DNA of 64,000 nucleotides from Corythucha ciliata (lineage: Eukaryota > Arthropoda > Insecta > Hemiptera > Tingidae), in the NCBI GenBank assembly GCA_038030265.1, contig CM075938.1, positions 45,315,189 to 45,379,188 on the forward strand, written 5' to 3'. Positions within the stretch are counted from its first letter, which is position 1. The number at the start of each line of letters is the position of its first letter. The notes beneath the pieces were generated by a model. That model ran no database searches and was not told where the DNA came from. It worked only from the letters and a program-made list of their open reading frames with translations. Positions 1-11,100 of this stretch are shown one piece after another. The translations under genes and the position numbers were made by a program.

Positions 1-279
1 TATTTGGCCTGGAATCCGTCAAGTCGCTGCTAGAATCTGACTTTTCGTAATAAAAATAAAGCCAATTTTATCCCAGAAAAAGAACGGAAACTTCAGTCTA
101 CCTTTAAATCCCGATTTTCAATTCGAAAACTCCCCACCGTTTGCCTACAATATGTATAAACTGTCGTTGCCAACGAGTAGAAACCATAGAGATAATTTCT
201 CAGGTCTGCCTACAGTTTTAAAACAAAAATTTCGCAATGTGGATCCATTTATTTAAAACCAATGTAACGAAATTGTCAC

Positions 280-790
280 GTCCCCGCCAAAAAAACACAT
301 TTCACGGGGTTCACACATTTGAAAACCCGAATCAATGGTCGGCGGATCTGGCTTCTTGAAAAATGTAATATTCACGGGGATTGGCTCATTAAAAACACGT
401 AGGTATCGAGGGGCTGGCTGACCAAAAAAACTGACTATTTTGCGGTCTTCGCCCTGTCATTTTTTTTCCTAATGTGTCCGACAATTAATTGAATAATTGG
501 ACTTAGATGACCCTACCTACGGACATTTATGGGATTACTCCCCTGGGATTGCACCACCCTAGTCACAACTGTGAATTCGAGGGAGTGGGGAGGCTGAAAA
601 TAAATAAAAGAATCTGCCCTGTCAAATAGCCTAAACTATGTCAAAGAAACGATTTCGCGTGTCTAGTTCCTTTCAAATAAAACATTTCGTGAGGTCAGCC
701 CTCTCATATCAATTTCGTTGGGATAGTTCGCTGAAAAAACAAAATCTCGTGGGGTTGGTTCATTATAAAACCAATAATTTTCGAGTGCGA
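280..790. repeat. Degenerate ~40-55 bp repeat array
   Basis: A loose series of related phrases recurs: 'cacggggttcacacatttg', 'cacggggattggctcatt', 'tcgaggggctggctgacc', 'tcgtgaggtcagccctct', 'ctcgtggggttggttcatt'. Each is followed by an A-rich stretch such as 'aaaaccaa'. No reading frame or RNA gene is supported between 1 and 1140. The units are too diverged to give an exact period by eye. Confidence 0.5.
457..608 (+). repeat. Solo arm of the fold-back family also seen at 37.2-37.9 kb
   Basis: This block reads 'cctaatgtgtccgacaatta', then 'ggacatttatgggattactc', then 'gtggggaggctgaaaataaa'. The same three blocks occur in the arms and spacer of the tRNA-containing fold-back element at 37239-37886. 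No tRNA-like core or second arm is visible here, so it looks like a truncated or solo copy. Confidence 0.7.
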
Positions 791-1359
791 TTTATTTCCC
801 CCCTTTGATTTAGTTATCTCAAGAGCGGTTCCAAACGTTTAAGACTACAACAGCACTTCAGGAGCTATATAGAACCAAGGGTGATGGCACACGGGGAATG
901 TTCCTTCCGTCTGGCGTGATGGCGCAATAATTTTCAATCATGGTGAAGTGCTGGGTGGTGGGGTTGATTTCCGAATTAACTGGTGAAATCAATCTGGTCG
1001 CCCCAACGATTTATTTATGCATTTCAACCAAACCGTTTTCGACTCCTCGAGACATCATCAGTGGTGGATCACAGTTAAAACAACTGCTCGTCAATAGGCG
1101 TTGAAGGGGTAATCATTTCCCTGGCTCTATAGCTTGAAAGAATAGTCAATTAATATCTTAAGGGCACGAATGGCCGGTTTGGCCATTAATTGTTTTGGCT
1201 CTGCAGTAACTCAGATTATACATTTTAATAGCGTGAATCGTGAGTTACGCCATCTGCAAGGCGCAAAGCATCAGTTTAGCCATTTTTAAGGCACAAAACG
1301 TTTTCATTTCACACATTTTAGTCATTTTCAAGTCGTTATTTCTCGTCAAGTTTTCTTAC

Positions 1360-1499
1360 AGCGTTCCCCATTTGCACAAAATTTTGCAACGGGGCTATTC
1401 ATTTCCACCCGTCTTCTCCACTAACATATGATTTAATTCAGTGAAGACGGGTGGAAATGAACTGCCCAAATGCAGAATTTTGTGCAAATGGGGAACGCT
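1360..1499. mobile_element. Small fold-back/MITE-like element
   Basis: Arms 1360-1421 and 1440-1499 are inverted repeats of about 60 bp around an 18-bp spacer. The left arm opens with 'agcgttccccatttgcac' and the right arm ends with 'gtgcaaatggggaacgct'. A partial related sequence ('aatgcagaatttgtgcaaaa') occurs near 48475, so the family is dispersed. It has no coding capacity. Confidence 0.75.
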
Positions 1500-1738
1500 A
1501 TTACTGCGCTAGTGAAGTCAGTTTGTTTACAGAAGCAATTTGAAAGCGCGAATTCTCATTCTGTAGCCTCTGTAGGGCGTGAATGACCAGTTTGGTCATT
1601 TTTGGGTCCTGAATAGCCAGATTTGCTATTTTAGGGCACGAATCATCCGTTTGGACATTTTCAAGGCATAAAGGCTCAGAAAAGCCAATTTTGACAACGG
1701 TCGGGTTTGTCAGTTAATTTATGACAGAAATCATACCA

Positions 1739-1992
1739 GGGGGTGATTCTGTAACTCGCAAAATTTACGTGTCGTAACTGGGAAGGAGGGGGAGAGGATG
1801 TACCCCGTTGCCTTGGTTTTTCCACGCATTTGTCAATAATTTATTATTTTTTCTTCGAGACCACACATTCTCGCCTGGAAATTCCGCAGTTTAATTCACT
1901 AGGTATCGTAAAAACCATGTCAACGAGGTACCTCCCCTCGCCCTTCTTGCATTTTACGACACGTAAATTTTGCAAGTTATAGAATCACCCCC
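1739..1992. mobile_element. MITE-like element with ~40 bp terminal inverted repeats
   Basis: The left terminus 'gggggtgattctgtaactcg' and right terminus 'tatagaatcaccccccag' are inverted. The perfect inner block 'aaatttacgtgtcgtaa' pairs with 'ttacgacacgtaaattt' on the right. Weaker pairing continues inward ('ggaggggga...gtaccccgttg' against 'caacgaggtacctcccctc'). It is non-coding and shaped like a non-autonomous DNA transposon. Confidence 0.75.
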
Positions 1993-2689
1993 CAGAATCG
2001 TCAGTTTAACAATTTATAGGCCGCATAGGGTCAGCTTTTCCGATTTTAGAGCGTGGATAGCCAATCAGCACGGCCATTTATAGGGCGTGAATTAGTCACT
2101 TAGTCCGTTTGATTAGAATCCAGATCACGAATCCGTCATTTCAGTCAGCTGCAAGGTACGAATTCATGGCTTAGCGTTTTTCGAGGCGCGAATTGTCCCT
2201 TTCGCTATTTTTGAAGCCGTTTGGCCACCCTTTTGGGGGCCATGAATAGTAGGGTCAAGCCAAGCCGTGGATGTGCACAGCTTTGGCCATATTCTTGGCG
2301 CGCGAGTGATTGATTTTGTAATTTTCAAGGCAGGAATAATCTGTTTAGGGATGCGCGTAGAGTCAGTTTGGCCATATTTTATGTATAGTCATAGTGTGCA
2401 AGAAACTAGCTTAGCGTTCAGCCACTTTCAAGGCGCAAGTCGTCATCAGTTTTATCAACTTGAGGGGGGGGGGAGCAAATAGTCAGTACTTAGCTGTTTT
2501 TTAGGACGCGAATGGTCAGTATTGGCGAATTTTAGACGTGAATGGTCGATTTAACCTTTTGAGGGCGGGAACCATGATCGTTTCAGGCATTTTAAGGGCA
2601 CACGAATCATCAGTTTAGCCATTATTAGGACTTCGAAGCTTTATGTGAAACAAATTTTGTTCACGTTTGACGTGAGGCATAAATCTCCG

Positions 2690-3460
2690 TTTGTTTGATC
2701 AACTTGAGCAACCTTTCGGTTGTTTTACAACTGAACAGCGTTTTGTGGTTGAATATTTTCGTAGTTGTAGACCTTTATTAGGTCCCTTTTACACTAGGAG
2801 AAAAAAGTCGTCGACGCGCGCGTCTCCTAATGTGAAAGGGTCCTTACTGCTATGGTCAGGGCTTTCCGTTGGAGCTTCATGTAATTCGGTCTTTTGTGGA
2901 TCATTATTTTTGTGGTCTCAGTGGTTTTTGGGATCAGGAACTTTACGGTTAGGTCTTTCCGTGATTGGAACAGCTGATGGTGAGAGCATTTTGTCGTTCG
3001 ATCTTTTCGTGGTATAGCATTTCGTTATTCAATCTTTTTGTGGTCGGACATTTTTGTGGCAGAGACATCTTGTGGTTGAAACTTTCCTGCTGTCTAATGT
3101 GTTTGCGTTTAGAACGCTTTAGGTTCAGGACTTTTTTGCCTAGAGTTTTTTGGGCTTCGAGCTTTTTATGATCGTGGGGGGGGGGGTGGAGTTTTATAGA
3201 TAGAGTTTTCTGTAATTATAACTTTATGTGGCCAGTACTTTTTATGGCTTGTGTTTTTGGGGTTAGTGCATATTGTGGTTCTTTTGTGGTTAGAACTTTC
3301 TCTGGTTGGGACTTTTTTTGGCTAGAACTAAATTTGGTTTTTGAACGATCCATGACCGCGAAATTGGTTTTTTCGAACAGTCAAGACCATAAAATTTGAT
3401 TTTTCAACGAGTCGGCCTATGAAGACCCAACACCCAAACCAACGAAATTGATTTTTTAAC
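2690..3460. repeat. Degenerate repeats, 'gtggttagaactttt' type, grading into 'gaacgagtc' type
   Basis: From about 2700 to 3330 the motif 'tttgtggttagaactttc' recurs with changes roughly every 25-30 bases. From 3330 to 3460 it is replaced by 'aaaattggttttttgaacga' units. A short inverted pair surrounds 2790-2850 ('taggtcccttttacactagg' with 'ctaatgtgaaagggtcctta'). The reading frames crossing this block look random and repetitive, so no gene is called. Confidence 0.5.
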
Positions 3461-3618
3461 GAGAAAAGGCCGCGGTCCCGATTTTGTCGAAATTTCAAGT
3501 CGGCAACCCTATGTGTGGGGTGTTATCTATCGCAAATGAAGTATTTTTTCACAATTAAAAAAAAAATGATTATCCGGTCCCACCCTATGTTTTGTTCCAG
3601 TGCAGTTCAGAACAGTAC

Positions 3619-3692
3619 TTGAATGTTCCGCGCATGCGTGGATGGGATTTTATAAAGCCCAAATACCATCCCCGCATGCGCGGGACGTTCAA
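3619..3692. repeat. 27-bp inverted repeat
   Basis: The left arm 3619-3645 contains 'ttccgcgcatgcgtggatgg' and the right arm 3666-3692 contains 'ccatccccgcatgcgcgg', with a 20-bp spacer. It could form a strong hairpin. It may be a MITE remnant; no flanking duplication is obvious. Confidence 0.6.
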
Positions 3693-3699
3693 TAGCTGT

Positions 3700-5190
3700 A
3701 AGGAACAGCTCTGCGAACAGGTCACTGTAGTAATATGTCTACTTATGGGTTTTCGGTAACGTGGGTGACTGGGTGTTATAATGTTCCCGGTTTTTCAGGT
3801 GGGTAGTGCGGGATTTAGAAGGTTCTACTTTAACCCTCCATCGACCTACACCAATCTTCAATGCGATCAACGAGCCTTTGTATTAGCTAGGAACGTTTTT
3901 TAGTTTTTAAAAACGAAAAATTTGCACGCATTAATGTTACTACCTGAAACTACAGCCCTGGGTTACTGGAATGCTAGGCAACTATTGCTACGAAACTCGA
4001 AATTCAAGTCCTATGAAACTCTTTTCAGCTGAATAACTATCATTTTTACTGAAGAAACCGGCTACACGCCAAGGAAAGTCAGTACCGGAATCCAACTGCC
4101 AAAAAGCCAAAAGAGCAGGCAGCATCCAAGAAGCCCAAGTTAGACAAAATTGAAGAAAACACGAACACAGAAAAAGTGAGAAAGGACATCATTGAACGAC
4201 GCTGACTCCCCCCCCCCCCACTCTCTTTGGTATGTTTTCCGGATGGCAAATTATTACCGCAAGTGTGGAGGCCGCTAGTTCGACAGCATTGAAGACCTCA
4301 AGATGGAGCTTTGATCCGAGCGAACCTTAATATAGGTCGTTCTGGGGTCGCGAAAGTCGAACGAATTGTTGATAAATGCGAAACGCTCGTTTTTGGCCAA
4401 TTTTTAAAGAGCCGTTGGCGGCCACTCGGTGCTCAGAGGGACTTACGAACTACGTCCAAACCAAATCGATGCATTAAAAGAAAAATCGCCCTAAAATTTG
4501 AGATGTCTAACCCGGGCGGAAATGGCCAAAATTTTGAATTGGACAAAATCACGTATTTTGGGGGTTTTGTCGACACGAGGAATTAGTATAGACACCGATT
4601 TTCGAAGGGGTTCTCCTGTTCTGCTCTTTACTTACCTGACTTCTCGCCACAGGGATGTCCATTTAGGCATTTAGTAGGTACGTACCAAAAAACTTGTCTA
4701 GGGAACTGACAATCTGGGACACGCGGGAAAATACGATGTGCGGGTCCCTACTTTAAGCTCACCGAGGGAGACAAAAATTCGTTGAATCATCCCCATCGCC
4801 CAAAGGTGAAATGATGGCGTTGTAAGCAAGGAGTTATAAACTACACTCTGTAACGCCTTCCTCGCCTGTAAAGAGCTGTGTGTGCAAACACAAATTACCT
4901 AGTCAAAAAACTGGAAAGATTATTCTCTTTTTTTTTTTTTTTTTTTCAAGAAACGTAAATGTTGTAAGACTAATATCACAATGACATTGTTAGTAACAAT
5001 TTACAAAATAAACTTTGAAGAAACGAAGTTCAACTATGCACCGTAATCTCATTCGAATTTTCCTCAAAATAAACTCCATACCATTTCTTCCTAACCGAAA
5101 ATGAACAATTACAATCGTTGAGAAATTCTACAAAAAAAGGCATTAATTTAAGTCGTTGTTCAAAAACTTGGATTTTTTTTTTAATACGAA
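3700..5190. other. No gene recognised
   Basis: AT-rich sequence with a 12-C run (4208-4219), a long T run near 4930 and no supported reading frame. It lies just downstream of the serpin stop codon. I could not identify a convincing minus-strand polyadenylation signal for the serpin here. Confidence 0.4.
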
Positions 5191-8100
5191 TTATTGTGGG
5201 TGAGCTCGAGGGTTGACAATCGTACCGGCCATAAGTGTCACTTCGGTCTCACGGTCAATCACAAAGTACAGAAACGGATGATTTGCTATGAAGTGATTTT
5301 GTACTTCGCTCGGAGTTGCGTCAAACCCTATACGAGGGAAAGTTGAAGAGACAAAAAGATGTGTTATACCAACATTGTACGCAATATTGAGCTTTTACTG
5401 CGACTTACATCGATGGTTCGAGTAGTACTTCCTCAGCGAGACAGTCACCACCTGTTCGATCGTTTTAACGAACAGGTTAGGTTCAGACGACATCGTGCTC
5501 AGATCGGCCCTGTAGGGATCGAATAGGCTTCTGATGCCGAGCTGGGTACAACGTAATCAAAGTTAGACTATTGGTTCGCCCCCCCCCCCCGTTCTCTCAT
5601 ACGTCACAAATTATACCTGAGTCATTACTGGCCTCAAGTTGATGTGTTTAACTAAAGTAAATGAAGGGATAACAGCGTAAACAGCGGTCGTTTTAAGTTG
5701 GCTTAAAACATTTTTTAAAGGACACCATTGAAGTAAATATAGGACGTCGAACATGGCCAGTCTTTCTTCCGGCAGTATTATGACCATAGAGTACCTCGGA
5801 TCCTTTAAAAGAGCAAGAAAAACAAAACAAACTCACGAATGAGTGAGAGAAAAGTGGGAAGGGAAGGAATAAGTTGAATGAACCCACGTCCAAAGGAATT
5901 TGCAGAACCAAAGATTGAAGGTCCGGCACGTAAGCGAAGGGAAGATACGCAGTGTACGTGAGAACAGGAACTGATTCACCGTCTGAATATGTAAAAAACC
6001 ATTGTTCTCCGGCAAGATTCCATCTGGGGTCTTTGTAATGAGGTACCCAGTTGGACAGCCCGTCGCGGTGTTCCAATGCTAAAGGGAAAGGCAAACATTT
6101 TTTTGGTTTTTTTTTTCTGTTTTGAATCGGAATTTTCATTTTAGGGCGGGGTCGACCGTTTAAAAAAGAACTTTTGTATGGTGCGTTAAACACCGTCGAC
6201 CCGGCCATAAACTGTATAATTTTTACCCAAATGTGCCGAATGAAGGGATCTTTCGTGACGAGTGGCCTTCTCTTGAGTTTGAGAGCCGCTGAATTCATTA
6301 TCCGTCGGAACTGGAGGACTTCCGGTAGACGTTACTCCACCGGTAGTTCCAATGGTTGTTTCAACCGACTCGATGTCGGTAGTCGTTTCTGCTTCACCGG
6401 GTGGCATCATCGTAGTGGTTTGAACCTGATCGCTGCCAACCGTTGTTAGCGTCACGGATTCTATCTCCGAGGATGACGTGACCATTTGATCAACACCCGT
6501 AGTTTCATTTATAGGCGTGGTTACTCCACCCGACGTTGAACGACTGGCTGTTGTTTTCTTTTCGACTATTTCCGTCACCGTCATCATTTCCGACGGTGAC
6601 TCCGTCGTGGTTTGAACGTCAATGTCCATTTCGTCATTTTTTGATTCGGGCGTCATTATTGTAGTGGCTGTGTCGTTAGTTTGAGACATTACGTCGGGCA
6701 TGGGTGGTCGTTTCATCGTGACCGTCGTGATGGTGGTTGTTGTTTCTGTTGTCATTGGCCTAGTCGAAGGCTGTGTTGCAGTTTCTTCTGTTATTGGGGG
6801 TGTTGTTGGCCTTGTCGTTACCGTTGTTGGGACTGTTACTGTGCTTTGAGTTTTTGTAGCTGTAGTAGTCATCCTCGGGGATGTTGTGGTTGTGCTTGGG
6901 GCAGATGTCGTAGTTGTTCTTCGTTCTGTTGTTACCGTTGTTTGTGGCGCTTTTGTGGTTGTTCTTGGCGCTGTTGTTGTCGTTTTTCGCGTCGCAGTAG
7001 TAGTTTTTCTCCTTTCTGTAGTAGTCCTTCTTGTTGTAGGTGGCATTGTAGTTACTGGCCTCGTCATATCGGGTGTTGTCCGAGATCCCGCAGTTGCAGT
7101 GTCCGTCGTTGGAGGGCCATCGGGGGCTCTGGGCGTTGTAGAAGGCACGTACGACGGTGTTGTATCCGGTGGCTGTTGAACCGTCGTAATGGGCCGAACG
7201 GTCGTCACGCCTGTTCGAATGTCGAACCCGTAGAAATCCAGTAGCTCTGTGTAATTCGTTCTAAGCACGACGTTTGGCCTGCTGAGAACAAGTCCTCGTA
7301 AAAACCCGTCATTAGTGAAATAACTCTGAAAAAATTATTCAATTACAATTCACTCATAAAATACACACAGCCCCTTATTACTTGCCTTCAAATATCTATG
7401 TAAGTCTCTAAAACCTATCCTCGTAACATCCCTTTGCCAAGGCAATCGCAGGGCGTTGTGAATTTCCGCGGCAGTTGGCCCTGCGCTTCCTTCGTACAAT
7501 ATGAGCGCAACAGTCACCATCCCATACGGTGAAAAGGCAACATTTTCATTCTTTGAAGCGACGAGCTGAAACACGAAAGGATATGAGAGTCAGAGTGCTT
7601 GAACTTGACATTCACTACTAGCGAGATGAAAATTCATTCAGCGTGAAGGTCTTCAACCTTACATTTCCTTTAACACAGCTCGACGATTTTAAGAATGAAG
7701 TTGTTATTACTTCTAGTCTAGTTTACGTGGTTATTATGGTTAATTCCTAAATTTAACCGACAAGCTCCTTGCACAATTTTTCTAATAACTCGTATCCCAT
7801 TAGATTCATAACTGTGTGCCCCAAAAGAACCGGAAACATAGGAGAATACAAATTAAATAGGTAAATAAAAAATGTGTACAACCGATAACGACCAAATAAA
7901 TAATTAAAATTAACTCCTTTGTTTAAATAACCAACTTCTGTGACCTTATGCTAATTTATTGCACGGGTTTTATCACAAAACGAGCCCCACGATCAAACAG
8001 AGAGAATCTTTCAGTCCTCGTAAATCAAACCGTGAAAGGTTGATTCGTCTCTCCCAGGCGTATAGTGGGTTGATACTCTACTGTGAAACATAAAAACGTC

Positions 8101-11100
8101 TTAATTGACTGTTTTAAAGAGAATCGTCACAAAGAAATTCGTTCCGACAAAGGTAAAACAAAATTCGGCTATAAAATACCAGCATGCTGTTGATGTTGCC
8201 CCCAATCTAACGTTTCTATTCTGTTTCCTATCATTGATTACGTTTTTAATGAGATGTACCAGAATTGGAGTTTTGAACGAGCCAAGTTCACAAAATTTGG
8301 ATTTACACGGCCCAAACCCGCAAAATTTGGTTTCGAAAGAGAAAAACTACATTTTGAAATAGCAAATCGAAAGACGGAAAATCGCCGAATTTGAAAACAG
8401 GGGACAAATTTGTCGTTTTTGACAAGTTTTGGTCTCCCAAAATGACCAGGAGAATAGAATATGCTTGAAGCTCGTCAACCAAACAATTTTTTATAAAAGC
8501 TGAGCTCCTAGTACATTATATTCTCCTAATACGAAAGATGGAATATCCCGACTGGGGGAAAAAGATGGAAAATCGCCACATTACTGGAAAAAAGGGGGCA
8601 AAATCGCCGTTTTGAATGTGCTGCTCGTCAACGAAATCAACATCGCCAATCGAGCCAACATCGTGGCTAACGTAGGAAAAAAGCGCTTTCGAATTTTACG
8701 TGCAAATCACAACTAGATAAAATTTAAAGGAATAGCAGACATTGAGAGAAAAAAATTCGGTGTTAAATATCTGCGAAATTGTACGTTTCAAGTCTAAATA
8801 TCCAGGAAATTTCAAGTTTTTGGTCTTAATCATTCGGGGCTTTTTGTTTTTTAGGGGCCTTGAGCTCAGCCAGCCGCGGCAGCACCCAAAGCCTGATGAC
8901 CTCGCACTCGGAGGTGAAAATCTGTGGAATATCTGTGTGTCAATTACGGGCCTAAATATCAGTTAAATTGCTGTAGGTAGCTACCGGTATTTATTCTCCT
9001 GAAATCGCTTGTTTCTGATGGTCTTTCACTTGGAGTTTCGTCGGGGGTCTTTTTTAGTGACGGCGGAACCCGGGCCACGAAATTGTACGCACAGCCTATA
9101 AAGTCTTCTGACGTATTGCATACGAAATTGCAACGAAAACAGATATCCGCGAAATTGGATTTTTCTGGCTGAATAATCGCGATATTGCGAGTATCGCAAT
9201 TTCAACGAAATTGAAAGTTTCAGGTCTTTTTTTAAAGGCCGTGGATTCTGGGCAAGCCAGCCCACTCAGCTCTTAAAACCTGACAAATAAATTTTCAGCG
9301 AAACTGCAAGTTTCACAGTCTTTTGTTTTGGTCTGAATATCCGCGAAATTGCTCAGTTTCTAGTCATTATTTTCGCAAAAATTGCAAGTTTTGTTTTCAA
9401 ACTGGGACGGGCACCCCGTTTAGCCGGCGACGACAACGCTCAACGTTTGACCGCTGGCCACAAAGTTGCAGTATACCGTTGGTAAATATCCGTGAAATTA
9501 TAATTTTACTGGCAGAATATTCGCGATACTGCAAGTTTCGGGGTTCTTTTTTTTAGTGGGCACGACCTCTGGGTCAGCCGGCCCCGACTGCGTCCATCAG
9601 TTTGGAATTTAAACTTGAATTTATTTGTAATGAATGAGTTTGCAAAGTTGGGGTCTTAATTTGAGCGAAATTACAAGTTTCCCGGCTGAATATACGTGAA
9701 ATTAAAAACTTCGAGTCTCAATTTCGATGAAATTGCCAGGACCTTCATTCGAGCGAAAATGCTTGTTTCGGGTCATAATTTCAGCACAATTTCAAGTCAC
9801 ACGTTTTAACTTAGGAGAAATTGCAAGTTTCAGTGCTAAATATCCGTGAAATTACAATTCGTCAATTGTTTTGTTGGGTCGGAACCGAGCTAGCCAACCA
9901 CAACAGAAGAAGAGACTGAATTTATTAGGTCCGTTTGTCGTATCCCCCAACAAAATTGCTGCATTTGGGCTGCAAAGATCTGCGAAATTGGACGTTTCAA
10001 GGTACAATTACTAGTTTAATAAGGAAAAATTACTAGTTTCAGGTCCTAATTTCAGTGAAATAGCAATTTTTAGGGACAATTTTTTTCTAGAGGTCGTAGA
10101 CCCACAAGTAGCCACCGGCGGTTTTTTTTTTTTTAACCCCCACTATCTAAGAGCAGGGGCATGGCACACGCCCCAGGCACGAAATCCTAAGTGGATTATT
10201 GTGCCGCTCTTGGATCGGTTGATCTAGTCTAGAATCCCTCTCACCGTATGAGGTTGAGGCTAGAGTCTCGCTGGCCGGAACATATCAGGCGTGTGAAGCC
10301 CGAAAATGCTGATCCTGCGAAGATAGCTCTCTCCTCTTAATAAGGTTAGAGGTCATCGCTTCTTAGAAGCGATAAGAGATAATCGCTAACTGGACACTTT
10401 AGCACGAGAGTGACAAGAATGACGAGCTAGTGCGCACCGAGTGCGTGGCACTCGAAGAGATAAGCCCCTGCACCGGGGTGTGTTCTTTAGACGGCCCGCC
10501 GAGGGTATGTTTTTTAAAAACTCCCCTCGGCGGGTATGCTCCTTAGAATTGCCCTCCACAGGTACGTCCCTGGTCCCATCAATGTCGTGTTTGACCTCGG
10601 TGGTATCCATGAACGGAGCAGCCGGTGACTGCGGCGTTCACGGAAGGTTCTCCGAGCCCCCTCCCAGTTCTTCATATAAACTTCTGGGTGAGCCCTTCAA
10701 GGTCCTGCCAGAAGCCAGGGTAATGTAAGTCCACCGTCGGCAGAGCCCTGCATGCCGTAAGCGCCGAGGCCTGCGGTAAGCCTATTACACCAGGGGATCG
10801 GCCGGTGCCCTGGGGGTCCGTTCAAAGCACACTTTGCCCCCTGTGCCATGCAGACCTTAGGTACGGACCAAACACCTTGTCTTGAGGGGGGGGGGAGGAA
10901 TAGCTAGAGGAGGTAGGAGACGCCACCCCCTTCTGCCCCGGACTCAGGACAGCCCCTAACCCGTTGTTTGTCCACGGGGTCGTATTCAGCCCCCTCGTCC
11001 AATGGGTGTGTCCGATAACGGACTCCCCACCGCACACGGTGCGCCTTATTCCGACCCAACCCACCATCGCACGACCGTATCAGGGGGAGCGGGTCGGCCC

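Larger units (their letters stand above)
1140..2640. repeat. Degenerate ~30 bp array, 'gtcagtttagccatttttagg' type
   Basis: Units share the pattern 'cgcgaat-rgtcagtttrgccatttt-arggc'. Clear copies lie at about 1150-1350, 1560-1700 and 2010-2640. Two small fold-back elements interrupt the array. Reading frames inside it begin and end at random relative to the units and resemble no protein. The unit differs from those of the other array families in the window but has the same size, AT-richness and embedded 'cgcgaa'. Confidence 0.65.

Noticed and set aside
5693..6298. Continuous minus-strand frame of 201 codons starting MNSAALKLKRRP
   Set aside because: Only its middle (5888-6078) is serpin exon. 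It reads through a probable intron (6079-6193) and past a clear donor at 5887. The splice model with matching phases explains the homology better.
6681..7244. Plus-strand Cys/Arg-rich and Val-rich frames
   Set aside because: Antisense shadows of the Thr-rich serpin exon; the composition follows from complementing ACN codons.
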